DNA of 6,183 bases from Pseudomonadota bacterium (GTDB lineage Bacteria > Pseudomonadota > Gammaproteobacteria > Burkholderiales > Sulfuriferulaceae). Of the stretch, positions 1 to 5,972 are shown one piece after another; the stretch's first letter is position 1; each line of letters begins with the position of its first letter. Location: positions 10,556 through 16,738 of the forward strand of contig JAJYGL010000228.1 of assembly GCA_021790625.1 (NCBI GenBank), in the 5' to 3' direction. The translations under genes were made by a program, and so were the position numbers. The notes beneath the pieces were generated by a model. The model saw only the letters and a list, made by a program, of their open reading frames with translations, was not told the origin of the DNA and ran no database searches.

Positions 1-2778
1 TGGACAAATCTGTTGTTCGGTCTGATATGCATGCTGACGGTGCCGTTTTCCATCTTGAATGCCTGGCTTCTGCAAGTGCAGGATATTGCGCTCATGACCG
101 ACATACTCAGGTGGGATATCGCGATTGCATTGACTTCTCTGATATTGCTGCCCTGGTTCATCGCGCTGTATGTGCAAAGATTCGCATGGTATTGGTTGTG
201 GGGTTTGAGTGCCTTTTATGCAATATTGTTCATTCAGAACCTGCGGCAGCCGTATACGCATATCGATCGACTGCAATTGTTTCACCTGCCCTGGGGCGAA
301 ACAGCCGTCAGAATGCAAGGCACGCCAAGTTTCTGGGTATATCCGGCCGCGGTATTTGTCGTGCTTATCCACGTATATGTTCTGACCGTTGTGTTTCGAT
401 TGTATCTGCGTGAACGCCGTACCATTGATTTAGGTATGTTATTGGCACTAGGCTTGTTTCTTGTCGCTTCCATCATTGGCTTGCTGGCGCGTTTGTCGCT
501 GATCCATTTCGTGCCGTTGGGGCCACTTGGTTTTCTTGCGATGGTCATTTTCATGAGCCTGTTATTGACTGAAAGGACACGTCGGCGGCTCCAGCATTCA
601 TCCAGGCGATTTCATGCCCTGGTGGAGCAAGCGCCGTTCAGCATCAGAATATTGGCGCCGGATGGTACGACGCGCGAGGTGAATTCTGCCTGGAAACAGC
701 TGTGGGGTAAGTATTTTTCTTCGGCGGAGAGAGGCTTGTTTGATGATGCGTGTTTGCTTGAAAATGGTTATAAACCATATATTGAGCGTGCATTTTCCGG
801 TGCGGTGGTAGAAATTCCCCCTATGTGTTTTGCAATGAATGGAGATGCGACAACGACGATATCGTCGGACCAGCGTTGGGTACGGTCATACATTTATCCG
901 ATTAAACAGGAGCAAGAAGAAGTTAGCGAAGTCGTGCTGGTGCACGAAGACATTACGGATAAGAAACGTGTCGAAGATGCGATACGGTTGATTGCCGCCG
1001 GCGTTGCGTCTGCGTCTGGAGAATCGTTTTTTGGTCAGATGGTGCAGCGTCTTGCCGAGTTGTTTGCGTCAGCGTATGTTTTCATTGCGCTGTTGGATGA
1101 GGACGACCCGCTGCGGGTCAATACACTCGCCATGTGCCACAAAAATCAGTTGGTGGAGAATACAGGATACGTGTTGACCGGCACCCCTTGTGAAAATGTC
1201 ATCCGGAATGGCACCAGCGTTTATCTTGATAATGTGCAGCATTTGTTTCCGCAGGATGTGCAGCTGGTCAGGATGGGCGTGGTAAGTTATATCGGCGTGC
1301 CTTTGCTCGATGTCGATCTGAAACCGCTGGGGTTGCTTTCGGTATTAGACGATAAACCTTTGCAACACATCGAACAGCTTCAAGAAATTCTGCATATTTT
1401 TTCTGCCCGTGCCAGCGCTGAATTACAGCGCATACGGGGTGAGGCGCATATTCGTCGAATGGCCTTTGAAGATTATCTGACCGGCTTGCCCAGTCGCGCG
1501 CGTTTGCATGAACTGCTGCATCACGCCCTGGAACTGGCGCGCCGTGATGGGAAATGTGGCGCAGTACTGTTGATTGATCTTGATCATTTTAAAACCATCA
1601 ATGATGCCTTGGGGCATGATGTCGGGGACGAAGTGTTGCGCGCGTTAGGCCACCGGTTGCAGGATGCGCTCGGGCAACATGCAGTGGTGGCGCGTGTCGG
1701 TGGCGATGAGTTTGTGGCATTGATTGATTTGGCCGACCGCGATCTGGTTGAAACCGAGCGTTTTGCGCAAATGCTGGCGCAGCAGGTGATGGATAAATTG
1801 CAGAGTCCTGTGTTAATCGGTGAGCGTGCCATCATCATTGGCGCGAGTATCGGTGGTGTGGTGTTTCCTGAGGATGGCGAAACCGTACTGGATATTTTGC
1901 GCCATGCAGAGATGGCGCTGTATCTGGCAAAAAATCAGGGGCGAGCCAATACGCGTTTCTATTATCATGATCTGCAGGTGGCAGCGACCAATCGAATGAA
2001 ATTGGAAGAGGGTTTGCGCCATGTGGTTGCCAATAAGGAAATTGATTTGCATTTCCAGCCACAGGTAGATGCCGATGGATGTTTGCTGGGTGCCGAAGCG
2101 TTGTTGCGTTGGCATCACCCAGAACAGGGAGATATTGCGCCGAGTATTTTTATTCCTGTTGCAGAAGAAACCGGGCTGATTCATCTTCTGGGTAAATGGG
2201 TAATAACGCGCGCGTGCCAGTGCCTGGTAGACTGGGAGCGACAGGGAATTGCCTTTTCCGGCAGGCTGTCGGTCAACGTCAGCCCCTGGCAATTTTTTAG
2301 TGTGGATTTCGTTGAGCAGTTATGCGCCATATTGCGCGAATATCAGATCAGCCCGGATAATCTGACGCTGGAGTTGACGGAAACGGCGCTATTGAGCGAC
2401 CTGGATACGACCATTGCCAAGCTGAACAATTTACGTGCACTTGGTTTCAAGATATCGTTGGATGATTTTGGTACGGGCTATTCATCGCTGGCTTACCTGA
2501 AACACTTACCGTTGGACGAGATGAAAATCGACAAGTCTTTCGTTCAGGAGTTGGATCAGGCAACAGAACACCCGTTGATCGAAAGTATGATTGCCATTGG
2601 TCGCCACATGGGGTTAAGTGTGATTGCTGAGGGAGTGGAAACCAAAGCACAGCGGGATATCTTGCTGCAATTGGGTTGCCGGCATTTTCAGGGGTATTTG
2701 TTCAGCCGTCCGTTGCCAGAGGATGTTTTTGTTCAATGGCTTAAAAATCATGCGTCGATTTCTGAGGTGGATAATTGA
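1..2778 (+). CDS. Membrane-bound PAS-GAF-GGDEF-EAL cyclic-di-GMP enzyme (5' end outside window)
   Basis: Inner-membrane protein for turnover of the second messenger c-di-GMP. The frame is open to base 1, so the true start lies upstream; residues here are counted from the TTG codon at base 13. At least six hydrophobic helices (about 1-20, 36-54, 58-75, 109-131, 140-158, 168-186) are followed by a PAS-like domain (about 198-318) and a GAF-like domain (about 325-473). The GGDEF domain starts near 484, with an intact GGDEF at 563-567 and metal-site Asp522. The EAL domain starts near 672, with EAL at 695-697, Asn755, ELTE at 787-790, DDFGTG at 817-822, Lys838, AEGVET at 872-877 and QGY at 893-895. 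The inhibitory RxxD site is absent (Gly and Ala at its positions). Phosphodiesterase activity is therefore well supported. Cyclase activity is possible, or the GGDEF domain may act as a GTP sensor. The ligands of the membrane, PAS and GAF parts cannot be read from the sequence. It converges on the DUF3106 gene. Confidence 0.95.
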   Translation, partial: WTNLLFGLICMLTVPFSILNAWLLQVQDIALMTDILRWDIAIALTSLILLPWFIALYVQRFAWYWLWGLSAFYAILFIQNLRQPYTHIDRLQLFHLPWGETAVRMQGTPSFWVYPAAVFVVLIHVYVLTVVFRLYLRERRTIDLGMLLALGLFLVASIIGLLARLSLIHFVPLGPLGFLAMVIFMSLLLTERTRRRLQHSSRRFHALVEQAPFSIRILAPDGTTREVNSAWKQLWGKYFSSAERGLFDDACLLENGYKPYIERAFSGAVVEIPPMCFAMNGDATTTISSDQRWVRSYIYPIKQEQEEVSEVVLVHEDITDKKRVEDAIRLIAAGVASASGESFFGQMVQRLAELFASAYVFIALLDEDDPLRVNTLAMCHKNQLVENTGYVLTGTPCENVIRNGTSVYLDNVQHLFPQDVQLVRMGVVSYIGVPLLDVDLKPLGLLSVLDDKPLQHIEQLQEILHIFSARASAELQRIRGEAHIRRMAFEDYLTGLPSRARLHELLHHALELARRDGKCGAVLLIDLDHFKTINDALGHDVGDEVLRALGHRLQDALGQHAVVARVGGDEFVALIDLADRDLVETERFAQMLAQQVMDKLQSPVLIGERAIIIGASIGGVVFPEDGETVLDILRHAEMALYLAKNQGRANTRFYYHDLQVAATNRMKLEEGLRHVVANKEIDLHFQPQVDADGCLLGAEALLRWHHPEQGDIAPSIFIPVAEETGLIHLLGKWVITRACQCLVDWERQGIAFSGRLSVNVSPWQFFSVDFVEQLCAILREYQISPDNLTLELTETALLSDLDTTIAKLNNLRALGFKISLDDFGTGYSSLAYLKHLPLDEMKIDKSFVQELDQATEHPLIESMIAIGRHMGLSVIAEGVETKAQRDILLQLGCRHFQGYLFSRPLPEDVFVQWLKNHASISEVDN

Positions 2779-2788
2779 TCGCGTGTCA

Positions 2789-2819
2789 TTCATGACCAGG
2801 GTGTTTGCTCTGGTCTGAA
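2789..2819. terminator. Possible bidirectional hairpin between convergent genes
   Basis: The 76-base gap between the two converging stop codons holds a perfect 6-bp inverted repeat, GACCAG at 2794-2799 and CTGGTC at 2810-2815. With one bulged T at 2793 the stem gains four pairs, TTCA (2789-2792) with TGAA (2816-2819). The inner part can add G-C and G-U pairs. No T-run follows on either strand, so it does not meet the usual rule for an intrinsic terminator. The GGTC at 2812-2815 can also pair with GACC at 2820-2823, giving a competing smaller hairpin. Its position is right for a shared transcript end, but function is unproven. Confidence 0.35.
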
Positions 2820-2854
2820 GACCTGAACCCGAGGCAAAAGGTGATGATATCCGG

Positions 2855-3352
2855 CTAGTTCGGTATTGTCTTCTGTATTGTCTTCTGTATTGCCTTGGCA
2901 GGCGATGTTGATGGGCTATTGGGCGGTAAAGCCGGTTGGACAACAGGTGCTTTTGGTTTCCCATACACTTGCATGAGTTGGTGTTTGATTTGCTGCCGTT
3001 TGTTTTTTGGCAGTTTTTTTAGTTTTTGATAGTTTTTTCGTGCCTGATTACGCTGGGCGGGAGTCAGAGCGCTCCAGACGGTCAGGCGCTTCTGGAAGCG
3101 TTGCTGTTGTTCCGGTTTGAGTGTGGGGTATTTGGCGGCCAGCGCCAGCAGGCGTCGGCGCTGTAATGCGGACATGGTCGGCCATTCTTTTTGCACGGAT
3201 GCCAGAATGGTTCGCTGGGCTGGCGTGAGTGCTTGCCAGTTGGCAGGCGGCTGACTTGCGAAGGCCAACCCGGACATGAACATCCAGACTGTCAGCATCA
3301 ATCCGGGGATGAACAGGTGGGGTTGGGTTAGTTTGAGTCGCGATTTGACCAT
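2855..3352 (-). CDS. Secreted DUF3106-family helical-repeat protein
   Basis: Predicted exported protein of 165 residues with unknown function. Residues 1-32 form a typical Sec signal peptide: Lys/Arg at 3, 5 and 7, a hydrophobic core to about 30, and AFA before Ser33 as the likely cleavage site. The mature part contains five consecutive 18-residue repeats beginning at W39, W57, Y75, W93 and L111. Each has a Leu/Met three residues on (42, 60, 78, 96, 114), most followed by a T/S/K-P-x-Q-R type motif. The whole is strongly basic and helix-prone. A Pro-rich tail (134-151) ends in a short Gln-Lys-Thr-Ile repeat. The start at 3352 overlaps the DUF3619 gene by 25 bases and lacks a clear Shine-Dalgarno, so coupled translation is likely. 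The charged n-region supports this start over the internal Met codons. The family assignment comes from recognising the repeat pattern and the gene order. A periplasmic sensor or chaperone role is inference. Confidence 0.88.
   Translation of the reverse strand: MVKSRLKLTQPHLFIPGLMLTVWMFMSGLAFASQPPANWQALTPAQRTILASVQKEWPTMSALQRRRLLALAAKYPTLKPEQQQRFQKRLTVWSALTPAQRNQARKNYQKLKKLPKNKRQQIKHQLMQVYGKPKAPVVQPALPPNSPSTSPAKAIQKTIQKTIPN
2864..2892 (-). repeat. 12-bp tandem repeat, about 2.4 copies, at the 3' end of the DUF3106 gene
   Basis: On the plus strand the unit tattgtcttctg occurs at 2864-2875 and again without change at 2876-2887, followed by a partial tattg at 2888-2892. On the coding strand it encodes Gln-Lys-Thr-Ile twice, just before the final Pro-Asn and the TAG stop. 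The unit is four whole codons, so gain or loss of a copy keeps the frame and only changes the tail length. Confidence 0.9.
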
Positions 3353-3711
3353 TGCTGGTTAAGGTGGTTGTCGAGATAGGCCTTGACGGGAAGGTCACCA
3401 GTCAGTAACGCAGCATCGACGTCGGTCGTGTCGTCATTGGTGCTGGTAGTGGGGTTTTGCCACAGGCCAAGAATGACCAGCAACAGGATGGTCAGCAGGC
3501 TTACCATCGCGCCTGTACGGTGCTGGCGCACCCAGCCTGTCAGTGACAGGCCGTGCTGGGTATGCACGGCCTGTGCGTGGATGTCGTGCCGCACGTGCGA
3601 TAGCGCCAACGCGCGCGCGCGCTCCAGCCTGCGCGTGACGTCAGGGCGGAGCTGATTCAATCCGCGATCGAGACTGCCGGTGATTTGTCGGGCGAACTGT
3701 TCTTCATTCAT
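3328..3711 (-). CDS. DUF3619-family single-pass membrane protein, candidate anti-sigma factor
   Basis: A 127-residue protein with a cytoplasmic-looking N-terminal part (1-66, charged and helical, many Arg), one hydrophobic helix (about 67-85), and a short C-terminal tail ending in the motif DVDAALLTGDLPVKAYLD (97-114), which I recognise as the conserved end of DUF3619 proteins. The positive residues before the helix (R62, R65) predict that the N-terminus is inside and the tail is periplasmic. A good ribosome site, AGGAA at 3718-3722, lies six bases before the ATG, inside the end of the sigma gene; the two genes overlap by 8 bases. Pairing with a sigma factor and this topology resemble RseA/CnrY-type membrane anti-sigma factors, but no ZAS zinc motif or known anti-sigma domain is visible, so that role is inferred. 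A perfect inverted repeat lies within codons 46-55. Confidence 0.88.
   Translation of the reverse strand: MNEEQFARQITGSLDRGLNQLRPDVTRRLERARALALSHVRHDIHAQAVHTQHGLSLTGWVRQHRTGAMVSLLTILLLVILGLWQNPTTSTNDDTTDVDAALLTGDLPVKAYLDNHLNQQWSNRDSN
3546..3574. repeat. Perfect 11-bp inverted repeat inside the DUF3619 gene
   Basis: ACAGGCCGTGC at 3546-3556 is the exact reverse complement of GCACGGCCTGT at 3564-3574, with a 7-base spacer at 3557-3563. In the minus-strand mRNA this would form a GC-rich 11-bp stem with a 7-base loop, over codons 46-55 and shortly before the membrane helix. It is intragenic and has no T-run, so it is not a normal terminator. Its role is unknown. Confidence 0.85.
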
Positions 3712-4267
3712 CGCCGATTCCTGTTCCTTTTAACATGGTTGCCAAGGTATGTGTTGCCCGCGAACAGTGTGTTTTTACGCTGCCTTCAGAGCACCCCATG
3801 ATCTTGGCCGTTTCCGCAATATCCATCTCTTCCCAATAACGCAGCAGGAAGGCTTCGCGTTGACGTGCAGGTAATTTTTTCAGTGCTGATTCAATCAATG
3901 CCAGATTTTTCCTGCTGGACAGAATATTGCCGGGGTCATCTGCCGTGTCAGTGGCCTGAACGTGCTCTAACGAATCTTCGTCTTCCTGCGCGTCCGTTTC
4001 GTGCGAAAAGAAAGACAGTGCGCTGACCCAAAAGTTGCGTACCTTTTGCCGTCGGTAATGATCGCGGATGGTGTTTTGCAGGATGCGCTGAAACAGCATC
4101 GGCCATTCTGTTGCGGGAGAATCGGCGTATTTTTCCGCCAGTTTCATCATGCTATCCTGCACGATATCCAGGGCGGCCTGATCATCGCGCACAGCGAACG
4201 CCGCCTGACGGAAAGCCCGGCGTTCTACTTCTGTCAGAAAACGGTCCAGGTTGTCTTGCTCGGTCAC
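3704..4267 (-). CDS. ECF-type sigma-70 family RNA polymerase sigma factor
   Basis: A 187-residue alternative sigma factor that would direct RNA polymerase to a small regulon. Region 2 spans about 14-76, including AALDIVQDSMMKLAEKY (31-47) for core binding and FQRILQNTIRDHYRRQK (59-75) for the -10 element. Region 4 spans about 122-176, with LPARQREAFLLRYWEEM (132-148) and a helix-turn-helix at about 148-171 (IAETAKIMGCSEGSVKTHCSRA). Regions 1.1, 1.2 and 3 are missing, as in ECF factors. The linker (about 88-111) is unusually acidic. The start is GTG at 4267; there is no clear Shine-Dalgarno, but the length before region 2 fits the family and no better start exists. It lies 31 bases after sppA and overlaps the DUF3619 gene by 8 bases, the classical arrangement for a sigma factor and its regulator. 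The inducing signal is not visible. Confidence 0.93.
   Translation of the reverse strand: MTEQDNLDRFLTEVERRAFRQAAFAVRDDQAALDIVQDSMMKLAEKYADSPATEWPMLFQRILQNTIRDHYRRQKVRNFWVSALSFFSHETDAQEDEDSLEHVQATDTADDPGNILSSRKNLALIESALKKLPARQREAFLLRYWEEMDIAETAKIMGCSEGSVKTHCSRATHTLATMLKGTGIGDE
3718..3722 (-). promoter_or_regulatory. Ribosome binding site for the DUF3619 gene
   Basis: AGGAA on the minus strand sits six bases before the ATG at 3711, with a second AGGAA at 3724-3728. Both lie within the last codons of the upstream sigma gene. This fixes the start and indicates that translation of the two overlapping genes is linked. Confidence 0.7.
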
Positions 4268-4298
4268 AGTTCGTTTTGGATTTTGTCGGACATTGAAG

Positions 4299-5240
4299 TT
4301 ATTGCATGTGCATTGCCATGAGGCCGGTCGGGTTGAACCATTTTTCCATTGCTACGCCGAACCGTTTTTCCAGTTTGTCGCTCAAACCGCTTTGCGGTGT
4401 GTAGTCCACTATTTTTTTGGCATGAATGACGTTGCGTGCTACCTCGTCTACGCTGCCGTAACCGTCAGCAAGTCCGAGCTGGATGCTTTTGGCGCCTGTC
4501 CAGATGAGTCCGCTGAACATGTCGGGCGTTTCTTTCAAGCGCGAACCGCGACCGTCGCGCACTGCCTGAATGAACTGCTGATGAATTTCTTCCAGCATGG
4601 ACTGTGCATAGGCAACTTGTTGTGGATTGAGTGGCGAAAATGGGTCGAGGAAGCCTTTATTGGCGCCGGCGGTGAGTAGGCGGCGCTCGACACCCAGTTT
4701 GTCCATGGTGCCGGTAAAGCCAAAGCCATCCATCAACACACCAATCGAACCGACCAGGCTGGCTTTGTTGACATAGATTTTATCGGCAGCTGCCGCGACA
4801 TAATAACCGCCGGACGCGCAAATGTCGTCGACGACAACATACAGAGGAATTTGTGGATAACGTTTGCGCAAGCGATGAATGGCGTCGTAAATCTGTCCGG
4901 CCTGCACGGGGCTGCCGCCGGGGCTGTTGATACGCAGAATGACGCCTTGTGTGTCTTTGTCGTGAAAGGCGTCTTCCAATCCGGAAATGATGTCGTCAGC
5001 GTTGACCTGATTGCTGGCAATCGTGCCTTGCAGATTGACCAGCGCAGTATGTTTGCCGCCGACAGCAAGGCTGCCATCGTTAAACCAGTCCGTGAAAGAC
5101 AGAAGTGCAAAAGTCAGATAGGCGAAGCCGAGCAATTTGAAAAAAATACCCCATCGTCGTTTCAGGCGTTGTTCGCGGATGGTTTCAAGTAATACTTTTT
5201 CGATGATTTGTCGATCTTGCTGATGGTCATGTTCGGTCAT
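4299..5240 (-). CDS. sppA: Signal peptide peptidase SppA, short form (S49 family)
   Basis: Membrane-anchored serine protease that degrades signal peptides left after secretion, acting on the outer face of the inner membrane. It has 313 residues, the size of the single-domain SppA of Bacillus rather than the double-domain Escherichia coli form. A cytoplasmic basic N-terminus (about 1-30) is followed by one membrane helix (about 31-50) and the S49 domain (about 65-275). The motif RINSPGGSP (103-111) gives the oxyanion region. The nucleophile is Ser143 in CASGGYY, and the general-base Lys is Lys195 in GANKGFLD. The 52-residue Ser-Lys spacing equals that of the B. subtilis dyad. VGSIGVL (163-169) is also typical. 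The ATG has a GGAG six bases upstream. It sits 45 bases after the HAD gene and 31 before the sigma gene, so co-transcription with an envelope-type sigma factor is plausible. Confidence 0.95.
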   Translation of the reverse strand: MTEHDHQQDRQIIEKVLLETIREQRLKRRWGIFFKLLGFAYLTFALLSFTDWFNDGSLAVGGKHTALVNLQGTIASNQVNADDIISGLEDAFHDKDTQGVILRINSPGGSPVQAGQIYDAIHRLRKRYPQIPLYVVVDDICASGGYYVAAAADKIYVNKASLVGSIGVLMDGFGFTGTMDKLGVERRLLTAGANKGFLDPFSPLNPQQVAYAQSMLEEIHQQFIQAVRDGRGSRLKETPDMFSGLIWTGAKSIQLGLADGYGSVDEVARNVIHAKKIVDYTPQSGLSDKLEKRFGVAMEKWFNPTGLMAMHMQ

Positions 5241-5246
5241 GCTGAG

Positions 5247-5250
5247 CTCC
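5247..5250 (-). promoter_or_regulatory. Ribosome binding site for sppA
   Basis: GGAG on the minus strand lies six bases before the sppA ATG at 5240, in the 45-base gap after the HAD gene. It supports the chosen start. I see no convincing promoter in this gap, so sppA is probably read through from upstream. Confidence 0.7.
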
Positions 5251-5285
5251 GGTCAAAGTATGTGTTTTGTCAGGTGTGATGGTCG

Positions 5286-5972
5286 TCAAGCGTATTCAGC
5301 CAACCAGCAGGCGAGATCTGGAAAGTTGTCGGCCAGAAACATTGGCGAGTGATTTTCAAGCGTTTCCCGATTATGCGCGCCATAGCTGACAGCAACGGCG
5401 GCGACATTGGCATTGCGTGCCATTTCAAGGTCATGGCTGGTGTCGCCTATCATCAGTGTGCGTTCCGCCGGTACTTGGCATACTTGCATTAATTCCAGCA
5501 GCATTGCGGGGTGAGGTTTGGAAAAGGTTTCTTCGGCACAACGCGTGGCGTGAAACCAGTTGCGCAATCCACTCTGATTCAGCGCACGGTCGAGTCCCTG
5601 CCGATTTTTTCCGGTTGCAACCGCGAGCCAGTGACCAGCGGCGTGCAGCGATGGCAGTGTGTCGCAAACACCATCGAACATGGTCAGCGCGTGATCCTGG
5701 CTCAGGAATCGTTCACGATAACGGGCGGTTAGTGCCGGGTAGTCATGTAAAGGTAGTTCGGGTTGTAGTACGGAAATGGCTTGTTGCAGCCCAAGCCCGA
5801 TGATATGGCGAGCGGCCGTTTCGCTGGGTATGGGCAGGTTGAGATCGGCGCACGCGCCACGAATGGAATCAGCAATGATGGCGGTCGAATCCATCAGTGT
5901 GCCGTCCCAGTCGAAAACCAGCAAATCAAATTGTTTTGGCCGGTTATTCTTCATACTGTTTTTTGTTGGCAT
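5286..5972 (-). CDS. HAD-IA family phosphatase, phosphoglycolate phosphatase-like
   Basis: Cytoplasmic haloacid-dehalogenase-type phosphohydrolase of 228 residues. All four motifs are present: DWDGT at 21-25 (nucleophile Asp21, acid/base Asp23), Thr120 in VATGK, Lys152 in SKPHP, and GDTSHDLEMA at 176-185 with Asp177 and Asp181. Residues about 30-95 form the helical cap of subfamily IA (C1 cap), which sets substrate choice. It resembles Gph, which removes 2-phosphoglycolate, but such proteins next to rluC are often annotated only as HAD hydrolases and the substrate cannot be read from the sequence. The start at 5972 overlaps rluC by 29 bases. A second ATG at 5954 (residue 7) would reduce the overlap to 11 bases and still leave the full fold. 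Neither has a clear ribosome site, so the start is uncertain. Confidence 0.92.
   Translation of the reverse strand: MPTKNSMKNNRPKQFDLLVFDWDGTLMDSTAIIADSIRGACADLNLPIPSETAARHIIGLGLQQAISVLQPELPLHDYPALTARYRERFLSQDHALTMFDGVCDTLPSLHAAGHWLAVATGKNRQGLDRALNQSGLRNWFHATRCAEETFSKPHPAMLLELMQVCQVPAERTLMIGDTSHDLEMARNANVAAVAVSYGAHNRETLENHSPMFLADNFPDLACWLAEYA

Noticed and set aside
1813..2292. Minus-strand open frame of 159 codons opposite the GGDEF-EAL gene
   Set aside because: It is a shadow of a well-conserved coding region, with no recognisable domain.
2614..2964. Minus-strand open frame of about 116 codons with an Arg-Gln-Tyr-Arg repeat
   Set aside because: It is the 12-bp repeat of the DUF3106 gene read in another frame, it runs antisense into the EAL domain, and it has no family resemblance.
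3140..3163. 7-bp inverted repeat (CAGCGCC and GGCGCTG) with a 10-base spacer in the DUF3106 gene
   Set aside because: It is short, lies in repeat-coding sequence, and is within what chance would give in GC-rich codons.
3048..3398. Minus-strand open frame of 116 codons across the DUF3106/DUF3619 junction
   Set aside because: It lies in a different frame from two supported genes, with composition typical of a shadow frame.
4268..4300. Possible self-regulated ECF promoter (an AACTTC sequence near the sppA stop)
   Set aside because: It is only a partial match to the usual GGAACTT element, and no convincing -10 element lies between it and the GTG start.
5241..5285. Possible promoter for sppA in the gap after the HAD gene
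   Set aside because: A CTGACA sequence resembles a -35 box, but no -10 box stands at the right distance.
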